A DNA stretch of 64,000 nt, from assembly GCA_037447655.1 (NCBI GenBank), contig JBBHKE010000360.1, positions 69,519-133,518 of the forward strand. The letters are read 5' to 3'. This document shows, piece by piece, positions 1 to 10,899 of this stretch. The notes beneath the pieces were generated by a model. It did no database searches. It was not told where the DNA came from and was given only the letters and a program-made list of their open reading frames with translations. Both the position numbers and the translations under genes were made by a program. Numbering within the stretch: the first letter of the stretch is position 1; every line of letters begins with the position of its first letter. The DNA comes from Zygnema cylindricum (lineage: Eukaryota > Streptophyta > Zygnematophyceae > Zygnematales > Zygnemataceae).

Positions 1-68
1 TTGGAACCATTCCCTCCCTTCCTCTCTTCCTCCTTCCCTCCCTCCCTCCCTCTCCTTCCCTCCCTTAC

Positions 69-3000
69 CAAGGTTGCCCCTGAGGCTTTGGCAATGTGGC
101 GCAAATCTTCCTTCCTCACTCTCCGACAAGCTATTGCTTTTGACTCCACGAAATACTGCCAAAAAGTAAACCAAAAAATGGGGAAAATTTTGTTTTTGCT
201 CAACATATGTCTCTCATGATATTAGTGCTTCTTTTTTCTCAAAACATTTTATGCTTGAGTAAACAAACTGCACAAATATCAAGCATTATTTTTGCAAAAA
301 AAGACGTGGTCCAAACTAAAAACTGTTTATCACAAAAGCATATCTCTGAAAACTACTAGTGTTTCTTTATTTTTCAAGATACATCATGATTGTGTAAACA
401 AACAACACAAAATATCAAGCGTGTTTTTTCTCAAAAGAGACATGGTCCAAACTAGAATATCTTTTGCGTTAAATAAATTCAATTTATGCACTTTTAGAAA
501 CGACCAAATACAATAGTTCCTAAATAGTCTAAACCACAGCCAAAATGTCATTATTATTAAAAAAAATTGTCACTTTGCAAGTCCAAAACCTTCCTCTTTA
601 AACCTCGTCAGACCTTCTTAATTTTTTACCATATACCGGCTGTTTTTAAAGAATAGAAAATAGAAAATAATTATAAAAAGAGACAAACGTTCCAAAAAAA
701 TATGATGCAAATTACTGTGAAAAACATCATGCAAAGCTCCAAACGAAGACAAATGTTCTGAAAAACATCATGTTAAGCTCCAAAAAAGGACAACATCTGA
801 AAAAAAAATCATATAAAGCTGCTCCAAAAGTAGACAAATAAAAAATTCCGTGATACATATGAGTTATTCCTCCCTTTCAAACCTACCTTGAGTGACATGT
901 CATCAATTCCTTTAGTGGTAAGGATGAGATTTGCTCCAGCCTTTAGTATCATCTCTATACGTTCCTTAGTGATATCGGCCTCTCTGTAACCATTACAAAA
1001 CAAAAGGGGCAAAAATTTAGGGACAGAGCCACCAGTCTTTATAAAAACATTGAATTTGTCTTTTAGAGAATTTAAACTTTTTATACGGATTTTGGATTAC
1101 TAAAAAGGGTGCATCACTAAAATTTTGAGACATAACCTTCACTTTCCTCCTATCTTTTTTTTAACGGTTTTCCAGGATTCCTTTAGGCTTTCTAACGTTT
1201 TCTTGGGTTTTCACACTGCATTACCAATTTTTAGGACCCGCTACCTGAGCAATAATGCATCTATTTCAAATGCAAAGCTGGGATAAAAATCTTCACCATT
1301 CTATCTCCTTGACCTCTTTTAAATATTTTACCCACCTTTCTCTTACCTTTTAGAGCTCTTTAGGATCATTTACCCACCTTTCTCTTATCTTTTCGAGCTT
1401 TTTTAAATTGTTTACCCACCTTTCTATTAATTTTTTTAGCCCTTTTGAATTGTTTACTCACCTCTCTCTTATTTTTTCGAGCTCTTTTGGATCGTTGACC
1501 AAAACTTGGATTCCCATTTGCATTTTTGATTTTTGGAGGTTGAAATCGAGGCAAGCAATTTTGACAGATGTCAACCTAGTAGGCATTCCTTGAGCTGCTC
1601 GACTCGTAGCGAGAGCATATCCATTAAGGAGAGTACTTTCTTTTGCACTCTTTCCTCGAGCTTTCAATATGTTGATCGACTGCCAAAAAAACGAAAAAGA
1701 AAAGACCAAAGAAAAAGCAATCCCAACTTTAAGAAGACTACACTGTGAATCGTTAATAGCGTTAATAGAGAGCCGATTAATTTTGCCCTCTAATCACAGA
1801 AAAGCGTTAATAACGCTTACTGTTTCTATCTTTACACTAATTCCTTAGACGGTCCAAAATCAGCCATGTTTTTTCAAACTGAATTAGAATTGGAAAAACT
1901 AATATAAACCCCAAACTAATAATTTATTTACTCTAATAGTGATTCACGGTGTCCCTTCTTTCCCACTATTTTCCAACAAGCTGTCAGAATGTCAACGAAA
2001 AGAAGTTTAAAAAAAAAAACAAAAGGCCCCAATGTCTGGAGACATCAGATACTGTCGAAAAAGAGCTCAATAAAAATTGATCTACCATTCTTTGAAATTA
2101 CAAAATGTCCACATCTTAAAGACTAAAAGAAACATCCATCCATCAAGACTTAGACAAAACATTGCATCTGGTATCAGTAAAATGATACTGTTTTGTTAGG
2201 TGCAAATCATACTTGCTTTTATAAAAAATGAATAGATTAAGGCCTGCGATTATTCAAACTCCCTTCAACTTTCATCACCAATTTTAGGATTCTAAACTCG
2301 TCCATTGCCTCTTATGTAGATGACCTGGTTTACTATACAAATCGAAAACCTCTAATTAACAGTAAAGACATAGACAATTTCATCGAGTTTTTGTTCATTG
2401 TCTTAATGTCACCAACAACAGACATTGTCCAGATTTAAAACTAATCCAGAGGTCTGAAATTTATACTCTAAAAGAAAACCGGTCTTAATTTTACTCTTTA
2501 AAAAAAAAAAAAGGTGACAGCTGGAAATTTAACTGTTCAAGATGGAGAAGGTTCCAAAATTGAACAGAAAGGTTAAGCAACAGGGGGAATAGAAGCAAAA
2601 ACCGCCCAAAACAATGAAAACATAAAAGGGTACTAAATCATCAATTTCTTTTGGCAATCATGACACTAGGTTTAGTCCATATTTCCAATGTTTACTGACT
2701 CCATGTCTATTACCGATGATTTTAATACAAACCTTAACACAAACCTTAACACAAATAGCTTACATATCCGAAAAGCAAATAACTTACAAATCTGAAACTG
2801 AGTCATGTCAAGCAGAACCCTTCATTTACTAATAGTCAATAAGACTAATTTGGTTGTGCAATATTTTCAACTGGAAATCACAAATATATTGATAACACTT
2901 ATTCAAAAGAGCAGGACAGCAAGCCATTATTACTTCTTATTTCACATAATCCATATTTGTTTTTGGTCCTTTTTTTTTTTACTATAAAGCAATGCTGATA

Positions 3001-4029
3001 AGGGCAAACTGCCACGTCGTCCACACTTTATTTGGTGTTACTGGAACTAATTTTACAATAAAGGTGATAAAATTTTAGTTTACAAAAGCCTGGACAACAA
3101 ATTACCTTTATTGGATACCGAATTTCCCCTCGCTCATTGGTTATCTTCACACCTTGGACAGCGTCTACCACCTGCCCCATCAAGCAGAGAAAAAGTACAA
3201 AAAAAAGTCCCAAAAAAACTAGAGATTCAATAAACAGAAAGATAATTCAGAAGCGGCAGTGACACAAAATTTAAAAAAGCGTAGACACAGAAAACGAGGA
3301 TATTTTACAAGTCATTCTCATCTACACTAACTGATCCACATAAGGACAAATTGCAAGGACAAATCGGATCATTAAAAGTCAAGTTGTAACTCGCCACAGT
3401 CATACAGGCTTAAAAAAAAAAAAAAACATATGTTACAAGAGTAATCCGATTACTTTGAGAGACACCCACTACCTTAGAGAAGAGATCGTCAGGTTATAAC
3501 TTTCACTGATGATTTAGGTTGAAAAACAAAAGAAACTAAAACAAAACAAAGCAACAAACGGGACAAAAAGAGGAACTAAATTACGTCAAGGATCTGATAC
3601 CCACCATTTTAGAGAAAAAGTCGCTATCAGGGCCAATAATTTTTGATGACATACTGGTTTTGGCAATATTTGCGAGAGTCTCCTTTCCCAATTTTTCTAC
3701 CTGCAGTCACACATTGACCACAGGCATAAATCTATTTTTAAAAGCCACTACTACAATACTGTGAAATACAAAATGTTTTCTTTTCAAAAGCCATTATGAC
3801 AATTCTATGAAACGCAAAACATTTTCTTATCAAAACATATTTCAAACCCCAATACGACATACCTATGAAAACACAAGAATGTTGCAGAATTAGAGAAATG
3901 GAAATAAAAACAGCCCTTGGAATTCAATCCAGACAAGAATTTGCTTTGATTGATAAAATTTGGTATGGATGAACATAAAAAACAAATATTTACAGAACAA
4001 ATGCACCATATAAATAGCAATATTGATAT

Positions 4030-4107
<78 letters not shown>

Positions 4108-7100
4108 ATATATATATAATAATACCATACAGAACTATATACAATAATAATATTGGCTGCCAATTCAGGAAAAAAAACTTCCGAAAATGTTTAAACATGT
4201 ATGCCCCTGTCCCGCTTCACAGACTCCACAACATCGCACTACGTATAAATTAAGTCTTTTGGTCTTTTTTAGGGTATAATTATTTTAAAGGTTGTTAAGT
4301 ATTAGCTATTTAGTGTCTTTTAATGCTTCTTAAGGTATGATTGTTCTAAAGGTTCTTAAGGTATAAGCCATTTAGTGTCTTTTGGTGCTTTTTAAGGTGC
4401 AATTATTTTCAGCGATATAAACCTTCTAGTCCTTTTGAACGTATAAGTGTTTTAACTAACGGTTTTTGAGGGATAAGTCTTCGGCATAAGTCTCCTAATG
4501 GTTTTTCAGGCATAAATCTTCTAGTGTTTTTTAACAGGTATAAAACTTCTTGAGGTTTATAAACCTTTTAGTGCTTTTCAGGGTTTAAGCTTTTTAATGG
4601 TTTCAAGGTTTAAATCTTTTAGTGCTTTTTGAGCAAAAAAATCTATCCAGTGCAAATACGAGTTAGCCAATAAGCTGATATCTGTGGATCAATTTTGAAG
4701 TTGCAAATACAAGTCACACTAATAGTGTTGCATGGTGTTCTCGTGTTAATTAAAAGTGATTAGAACTAGCATCAAAAAGGGGCAAATAAGGTCAGTTTTT
4801 TTAACAAATAGAAGAACAAGTATACCTTGATTGCAAGTCTCTCCTCGATATATTTGCAAGATTCTCTCATTGCCAACTGCAATTTTCCAAAATGAAATGA
4901 ACACAAAGAGATGTCAAACCGCGTAAAATAAATACAGTTCACATTTCATCCTTTCTACAGACTATCTTTGCAATAATCGAACTTGATTCTGAGAAATCAC
5001 GCTCCCCATCGCTAATAGTGTTTTATTAATGCTTTATTAGTGTTTTATGCCCTTCGCTATTTTCAGGCAGTCAAAGCACTTTTTTTCACTACATACATTT
5101 GTGATTTTTAATCATGACGTCACAATCGAAAGGTAGGACCACTACACCGCGAATCGCTATAGATGTTAATGTTTATTTCGCCACTTAAAATATCTTTTCT
5201 CCGTACACACATATCAGATTGTGGATCTGACGGTGGCGATTGAAAGGTAAGACTCTCAGCTTCCGATTGGCGGTCTCAAATTGAAAATCGCATAAGTGTG
5301 TACGGCGAAAAAATGATTTCAGTGGCAAAAAAAACATTAACACTAATAGCGATTCGCAGTGTACCTTTCGATTGTTTACCTCAGAAAAAAAAAAAAAACT
5401 AAGGATGGTTGAATGTAAAGTTTAACACCTTTAATAGCTCAAAAAATGATTTAACAGTAATAGCGATGGTCAGTGTACCTCAAAAAACCTGTGATTAGAA
5501 CAAGAAAACACCACAAAATAGTGTGTCACGCCAATATATATCACAAAAACTAAAAAAAATCTCATGGAAAAAGACTCTGCACATGTAAAACTTTGTATCA
5601 AGTTTGTTAAAACTTGTTTGTTTCAAAAGAGTAAAAACACTCACCCTATACCCACTAATAATGCTGGTTGGGTGAATCTTATTACGGACAAGGTCGTTTG
5701 CTCTCTGCCCAAAAAAAACCAGAAAAATGTAAAGAAAAATGAGAGAATGGACGACTTAAATCCAAAAACAGAAAAATGAGAAAATCGCACCAAACCGAAT
5801 AAAAAAATAAAAAATAAAAAAATGTCCCGACAGGTGCTAAAAATAGCAAAATACATTTAAAACAAAAAAGGCTTGAATTGATTTGACAACCTATTAAATA
5901 ATCAACTTCTTGACAATCCTTAAAATAAAAAGAGAAAAACTGTGCAAGTAATAATAACTACATTGAAATTAACTTGCGATTCAGAACAAACAGGAAAGGG
6001 AAGTCAAAAGATCCTAACATTAACCCTAATCCGAACAAATTGGCGAATTTAATGAAAGTCTTACTTGCAAAACTAAAGACATAAAGGTCAAAAGAAAATA
6101 AAAAAAAGGAGAGCCACAATTCTAACAGCTATTAGAGTGGAGAGAGACATTCCACATGAGGAGAGACACAAAAAGAGGGGAAAAAAAAGAACGGGCGAAA
6201 GAAGCAAAAAGAAGAAAGAAAAAGTAAGATGAACTAAACAGGAAAAAAGCACTTCCAGATTCAATATCCTTGACATTTACAATTCAATAGTTGTCCATTT
6301 ATCAGAATATGAAGGCTTTCGATGAAAAGCTTCGGCAGAAAGGTTGAAAATTTTCAACAAGAAAACAAGAATCTCAACAAAAAAATAAGAATCTCAACAA
6401 AAAAAAAAAAAAGTCTTGACAAGAATTTCAAAAATAAATTGGTACTCACCTTCAAAAGTTCGGCGGCAATGATGACAACGGAAGTTGTACCATCGCCAAC
6501 TTCCCGATCTTGAAGCTCGGCTAACTCCACAAGAACCTGTAAGTATCCCCTCCCTCTCCCTCCCCCCCCCCAAGAAGGGATTTTAACATTCACAGAGTAC
6601 TGGAAAAAGGACTTCAAGCAGGGACTTAAATGCTGATCTGGTCCTGTACCCACTATGATCAGGAGAATCATTAAAACAATAATATAGTGTTTCTTCTATT
6701 GGTCAATAGTGACTGCAAATGCAGAGACTCCGACTCCCTGCCCCTCTCCCTCCCTCTCGCTCTCTCTCTCTCCCCCCCCCCCCCATCTTCGCAGCTGGAT
6801 GCTCGACCTCAAGTTATTTCAAATTCCTCCCCCTCTTTCTCCCCCTCCCTGGCCCTCTCCCCCTCTCCCTCCCCCTCTCTGCCCCCCTCCCCCCGTCTCT
6901 GCTCCTCTATCTCCCCCACCTTTGCAGCTGGATGCTCGACCTCGAGTTGTTTCAAGATTGTGGCTCCGTCGTTTGTAATCGTCACGTCACCAATGTCGTC
7001 GACAAGCATCTGTAAGGATACAAAGCTTGAATTAAAAATTTAACGACGGTTCTAAAATATATAACAGCTACAAAATTCGATTTAAAATTTAACAAAAAAA

Positions 7101-9253
7101 AAATCTGGTTCTAAAATACGTACCGGATATGAAATCTGAATTTGATCTGAATTTAAAATGCAAAATGGATACAAAATCTGATTTTAAAATGCGGATACAA
7201 AACCTGATTTAAAAAAAATATGATCAGCACAAAATTACTATTTACGCAAGAAAGCTGAAAACCCAAGAATAGAAATCTTGAACAATTCTTTCCTTTCTTT
7301 GTCGAATGGAACTCAATTGACTGAGTTATACCGTAATATCAGCATTAAGAACACTAATTCAGTGAAATAGTGTTCATAAAACTATTTAGTTTTACACCGT
7401 GAAACAAAAAAATTATTAGTACGAAGACTGTTTTAGTGTTAATAGTTCTAATTCTAGTCCGAATGGCGTGGACAGTTCTGAAACGCAAAAAGAATTAGTG
7501 TTAAGAAAAACACTAAAAATGTGGATTAGTACTAATAATGTGATTTTGTGTTTGAAAGGCAAAAAAAAGCCGGTACGGAATTTATGTTGTTAACACTAAT
7601 ATTCAGAATGTAATTTAGTGCCGGTTTTTTTTTTTGCCCTCTGAACACAAAATAGAGTTAATAACATTAATTGTTTTGTTCTTAATGCCGGTTCTTTAAA
7701 CGGATCAGAACCAGCCACATCAATTGGAACCGAATAAGAAGAAATAAAACTATATGACAACCCCAAACTAATATTTTTTACTCTAATCACGATTCATTGG
7801 TGTAGTTTTGTACAGTTTCAAACTAAGTGACATTTTTTTTTCCTCTTTGCATTAGCGATACTATTCTTAATTCCATTCCATAAGCTCAATAGTTAACGGC
7901 AGCTGTCCTGAGTTGACAATTTTATTGACAAAGAATGAAACTAAAACCTCCATCAATATCTCTAAGACCAGAAAATAATTTAACTAGAACAAAAAAAAAA
8001 ACAGAGCTCAACCAGATTAATAACAGGATTTAACCGGAAGAATGGAGTTCAATCTGAACAAAAAACGTTGACCAGAACTATCAGAGTACTAGCAGGGAAA
8101 TGAAAGGTTTAACCAGAGAAAAACGGAGCGTAACCAGAAAAAACAGAGTTTAGCTACACAAATAGACTTTAACCAGCAAAAAACAGAGTTTAACTAAAAA
8201 AAAGAGTTTAACCAGTAAAAAAAGAGTTTAACTAGAAAAATAGAGTTTAACCAGTAAAAAAAAGTACTCCAAACTATTTTTTGTGATTATCCTAAGAGGT
8301 TTTCTTGGTTTTTGAGGCGGAATCACATGGCTTTTTTTAACTGATACAATAGTCCAGAACTCTAATTCCAGGGCTTTTCAGGGTTTTTCAGAGTTTTTAA
8401 GGTTTTCAAAGGTTTTTGGAGGAAAAAAAGAAACTTGGTTGAAAATCCTATTTAAAGGAGATTATTGGCATTTATGATAACTATAATAATAATAATATTG
8501 ATATTAATATTAAAAAATATATATATTATGAATTATGGTAAATTGAACAATAATAATAATAATAAATTATGAATAAAAATCAATCATAAAAAGTTGAAAA
8601 ATATTCTCACCTTGTCCAGTCCAACGGGGCCAAGAGAACTTTTTACAACGTTTGCAATCGCTTGACAAGCCATCACTGCATAAAAAAAAAAAAAAAAAAA
8701 AAAAATTTAAAAAAAAAACGGAATCAAGAACTAGTCTGAAAGCACTCGACCAGGAAACAAAAGCCCTAAAGAAAGGTATGCACTTCAGACGCAACTGATC
8801 AAAAAACCCTTCCATAAACCCTAAAACTCTATCTTCCAGTTAGGAATTGCATTGATCATAAACTGAATTTGAAGTAACTATATCAGAAAAAGAACCCTGC
8901 CAAAATAGATCCGTTTCATTAATCCTGCTTCCGTTTTCGGTTTTTCAGTTCCGTTTTGTCGTTTTGCTTCTTTTGTTTCTATGTACTCAAATGGTTTACC
9001 ATTCACTCTTTCTTCCAAAAGCTCAGTCTAATTGACTAATTTGTTAAAAAAAACTGTGTTAGAATGACTCTGTTAAATCCACTAAATTCAAATGACTCTC
9101 TTAACATTACTCTGTTAAAGTCTCTCGAACCATTGGTTGAAGTTTTCTTTTATCAAAAACAAAAGAAAAAAAATGGAGCGCTTTACCGTTCTGCGTTCGA
9201 ACATCTTGTCCACTTTGCCGCTCGCCCGATATTTCCAACTGCTGCGGCGACAT
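69..9253 (-). CDS. CCT1: T-complex protein 1 subunit alpha (CCT1), 5' part, 11 exons
   Basis: Subunit alpha of the cytosolic group II chaperonin CCT/TRiC, which folds actin, tubulin and other proteins with ATP. Exons in coding order: 9187-9253, 8611-8675, 6920-7009, 6450-6536, 5645-5704, 4826-4876, 3605-3700, 3106-3171, 1462-1679, 887-983, 69-155. All have GT-AG borders and matching phases, giving 984 nt or 328 codons of a family length near 545; the rest lies left of the window. The start ATG at 9253 opens the family N-terminus ([20 protein letters not shown]). Visible motifs are GPVGLDKMLVDD, TNDGATI (about 55-62), VGDGTTSV (about 87-94, ATP site with D89), [21 protein letters not shown] and LLNGYA. 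No frameshift or stop was seen. Several introns carry MITEs or copies of their own 5' splice site. Confidence 0.96.
253..458. repeat. Diverged tandem duplication in CCT1 intron 10
   Basis: Two units of about 66 bp, at 253-320 and 393-458, share AACAAAC, ATATCAAGC and a CATGGTCCAAACTA-like segment, with a spacing of about 140 bp. They are non-coding and lie in the last intron visible in this window. Confidence 0.6.
671..840. repeat. Degenerate ~50 bp tandem repeat in CCT1 intron 10
   Basis: Three to four copies of a unit containing AACATCATG, AAGCTCCAAA and GACAAATGTTC-like segments. AT-rich and non-coding. Confidence 0.6.
1327..1494. repeat. 42 bp tandem repeat spanning the CCT1 exon 9 5' splice site
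   Basis: Four units start at 1327, 1369, 1411 and 1453, with an exact 42 bp period. The last unit covers the true exon end (1462) and its donor. On the coding strand each intronic unit repeats the exon end (GAGCTCGAAAAAATAAGAGA-like) followed by GGTGGGTAAA, a plausible 5' splice site. See findings. Confidence 0.9.
1741..1951. mobile_element. MITE, family B
   Basis: Ends are CACTGTGAATCG on the left and CGATTCACGGTG-like on the right (GTGATTCACGGTG), with TA at the left flank. The interior shares GCCCTCT, GTTAATAACGCT, TTAGACGGT and AATCAGCC segments with the copies at 7.4-7.8 kb and 58.5-58.7 kb. No coding capacity. It lies in CCT1 intron 8. Confidence 0.75.
4031..4094. repeat. (CT)32 microsatellite followed by an AT run
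   Basis: Uninterrupted CT dinucleotides from 4031 to 4094, followed by ATAT-rich sequence to about 4120. It lies in CCT1 intron 6. Open frames across it are artefacts of the repeat. Confidence 0.98.
4262..4635. repeat. Degenerate tandem repeats in CCT1 intron 6
   Basis: About ten imperfect units of 30-45 bp built on TAAGTCTTTTAGTG / GGTTTTTAAGGTATAA-like segments. Non-coding. They fill most of the intron next to the CT tract. Confidence 0.65.
4995..5483. mobile_element. Outer MITE split by an inner MITE
   Basis: The left end (CCATCGCTAATAGTG near 5000) and right end (AGTAATAGCGATGG near 5460) are inverted copies of each other. The sequence either side of the inner element is also inverted (CAATCGAAAGGTA before, TACCTTTCGATTG after), as expected if a foldback element received a second element in its loop. 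It lies in CCT1 intron 5. Confidence 0.6.
5143..5363. mobile_element. Foldback MITE, family A, nested
   Basis: TA-flanked element of about 217 bp with ends CACCGCGAATCGCTAT and ATAGCGATTCGCAGTG. The arms are long (about 75 bp) and include CGCCACTTAAAAT and TTCTCCGTACACAC with their inverted partners. The spacer carries GATCTGACGGTGGCGATTGA. No ORF. It is the same family as the copies at 9.7-10.4 kb and 28.9 kb. Confidence 0.88.
6785..6825. repeat. Intronic copy of the CCT1 exon 3 end
   Basis: About 36 of 41 bases match the exon 3 end and donor at 6919-6960 (shared core GCAGCTGGATGCTCGACCTC). On the coding strand the copy has an in-frame TAA and its donor reads AT instead of GT. A C-rich tract separates it from the real junction. 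Confidence 0.9.
7393..7804. mobile_element. MITE, family B, longer form
   Basis: TA-flanked ends TACACCGTGAAAC and TTCATTGGTGTA. The interior shares GCCCTCTGAACAC, TTCTTAATGCCGGTTC, TTTAAACGG and TTTACTCTAATCACGATTC with the other family B copies. An internal inverted repeat pairs GGCAAAAAAAAGCCGG with CCGGTTTTTTTTTTTGCC. It lies in CCT1 intron 2. Confidence 0.75.
8036..8262. repeat. Short tandem repeat (AGAGTTTAACCAG)n
   Basis: About ten degenerate units of 18-28 bp based on GAGTTTAACCAGAAAAA in CCT1 intron 2. AT-rich and non-coding. Confidence 0.75.
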
Positions 9254-9285
9254 GGCTGCCAAATAAACCTTTCAACAATGAGATG

Positions 9286-9353
9286 GAGAGGGAGAGGGAG
9301 AGGGGGAGGGAGAGGGGGAGGGAGAGGGAGAGGGGGAGGGAGAGGGAGAGAGA
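9286..9353. promoter_or_regulatory. CT-rich 5' leader of CCT1
   Basis: A pure GAGGGA-type purine tract on the + strand, meaning CT-rich on the coding strand, 33-100 bp upstream of the CCT1 ATG at 9253. CT-rich leaders are common in plant 5' UTRs; the regulatory role here is inferred. Confidence 0.5.
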
Positions 9354-9698
9354 GTCGGAGAGTGCCGGGAGGGAAGAGAAGGTTTTTGTAGAATGTAGAG
9401 ACTCCAAAAGAAGAGAAGTTAAACCTGGTTAAACAAGTAGCTAGGAAGTATCTAATAATGGCAGAGAGAGATTGAAAACTGGCAGAAGAAAGTGAGAAAG
9501 AATTTGGAGGGAGAGATCCGGCGTCAAAGATTTGCTGAGGTCCAGAAGTTCGCACGAGAAATCAGAAAATCGATTTAAGAATCGTAGCAAATCGATACAA
9601 TCGGTAAAAACCATCAAGATCGGAGTGATCTCAGAGTATCGTCTTGGTAATTTGCTACAGTACTGTACTGTACAGTACTGTAGGTCTGTACTCTGTAG

Positions 9699-9940
9699 TA
9701 CACCGTGTATCGCTATTCGTGTTAATATTTTTTTCGCCACTTAAAATATTTTTTCTTCGTACACACTTGTCCGATTTTCATATGAAGACCGCCAATCGAA
9801 AGATGAGATCATGAGAATCTTAGATTTCAATCGCAACTGTCAGATTCGTAATCGGACAAGCGTGTACGGAGAAAAGATGTTTTGAGTGACAAAAATAACA
9901 TTAATACTAATACTGTAGGTCTGTAGCGATTCACGGTGTA
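9699..9940. mobile_element. Foldback MITE family A, copy A1
   Basis: TA-flanked; ends CACCGTGTATCGC and GCGATTCACGGTG. Contains CGCCACTTAAAAT, TTCGTACACAC, GACCGCCAATCG and TGTACGGAGAAAAG. A 13 bp string (CTGTAGGTCTGTA) found just outside the left end recurs inside the right arm at about 9913-9925. Confidence 0.9.
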
Positions 9941-9976
9941 CTGTAGTGTCACCACAACATGTAAAATGGTTTACAA

Positions 9977-10195
9977 TACCGTGTATCGCTATTAGAGTTA
10001 ACATATTTTTCGCCACTTAAAACATAGCTTCTCTGTGCACACTTTTCCGATTATTGCATGGAGACCGCCAATCGGAAGGTGAGAAACATATCTTTCAATC
10101 GCAACCGTCAGATTCATAATCCGACGCGCGTGTACGGAGAATAGATATTTTTAGTGGCAAAAATAACAATAACCCTAATAGCGATACACGGTGTG
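9977..10195. mobile_element. Foldback MITE family A, copy A2
   Basis: Ends TACCGTGTATCGC and GCGATACACGGTG; same orientation as A1, with the GGAGACCGCCAATCGG spacer first. Only 36 bp separate it from A1. Confidence 0.9.
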
Positions 10196-10416
10196 TACAC
10201 CGGGAATCGCTATTAGTGTTAATGTTTTTTTTGCCATTTATAACATCTTTTCTCCGTACACACATGTCGGGTTGTGGATCCGACGGTTGCGATTGAAAGG
10301 TTAGATTCTCAGCCTCCGATTGGCGGTCTCAAATTGAAAATCGGAGAAGTGTGTACGGAGAATAGATGTTTTGAGTGGCGAAAAAATTATTAACCCCAAT
10401 AGCGATACACGGTTGT
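10196..10416. mobile_element. Foldback MITE family A, copy A3
   Basis: Abuts A2 directly. Ends TACACCGGGAATCGC and GCGATACACGGT. The spacer (GATCCGACGGTTGCGATTGA first) is inverted relative to A1 and A2. Confidence 0.9.
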
Positions 10417-10632
10417 AATATACATAATATGATGGACCTAAGCTATCGGTATGTACCATGTCCATCTTAAAAAACATGGTTGCCTCCCATCCCCATACAC
10501 AATGATCATTGTTAAAAAAAAATGAATAAAAATGAATTGTGAAAGTAAATGACCATCGGCATTGAATTCGATTGACCAACATAAAAAGTATAGACTCATA
10601 GCCTATTCCCAGAAGTCATCGGAAAACGGGTC

Positions 10633-10887
10633 TTATTCATACCAAAATTTTGGCACGTAACTCCGAATGAAGGTGTCTTGTGACACGTCGCACGCTTCGA
10701 CGTCATCAAACATAGGCTCCTGTGACACGTCGCACGCTTCGACGTCATCAAACATAGGCTCCTGTGACACGTCGCACGCTTCGACGTCATCAAACATAGG
10801 CTCCTGTGACACGTCGCACGCTTCGACGTCATCAAACATAGGCGCGAAAACAAACCTGCAGATTTTCAAACTTACTAATAAGATCAC
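10633..10887 (-). CDS. Hypothetical ORF with four 14-residue repeats
   Basis: An 84-codon open frame encoding four perfect copies of MFDDVEACDVSQEP, then a short tail ending in FIRSYVPKFWYE. The repeats come from the 42 bp DNA array below, so any frame without a stop stays open; the other strand is open too. The acidic unit looks protein-like, but no intron, UTR or homology support is visible. I do not recognise it, and it may be chance. Confidence 0.2.
   Translation of the reverse strand: MILLVSLKICRFVFAPMFDDVEACDVSQEPMFDDVEACDVSQEPMFDDVEACDVSQEPMFDDVEACDVSQDTFIRSYVPKFWYE
10679..10846. repeat. Perfect 4 x 42 bp tandem array, GC-rich
   Basis: Units at 10679, 10721, 10763 and 10805 are identical until the last four bases of the fourth. 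Each unit holds two ACGT cores (ACACGTCG and CGACGTCATC, the second close to a CRE/bZIP site). It is clearly richer in G+C than its surroundings. Confidence 0.97.
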
Positions 10888-10899
10888 AATCCTCTTTTT

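Noticed and set aside
3805-4253. Open frames of repeated Arg-Glu or Ser-Leu
   Set aside because: Artefact of the (CT)32 microsatellite.
10679-10846. CRISPR-like direct repeats
   Set aside because: Units are contiguous with no spacers and the genome is eukaryotic.
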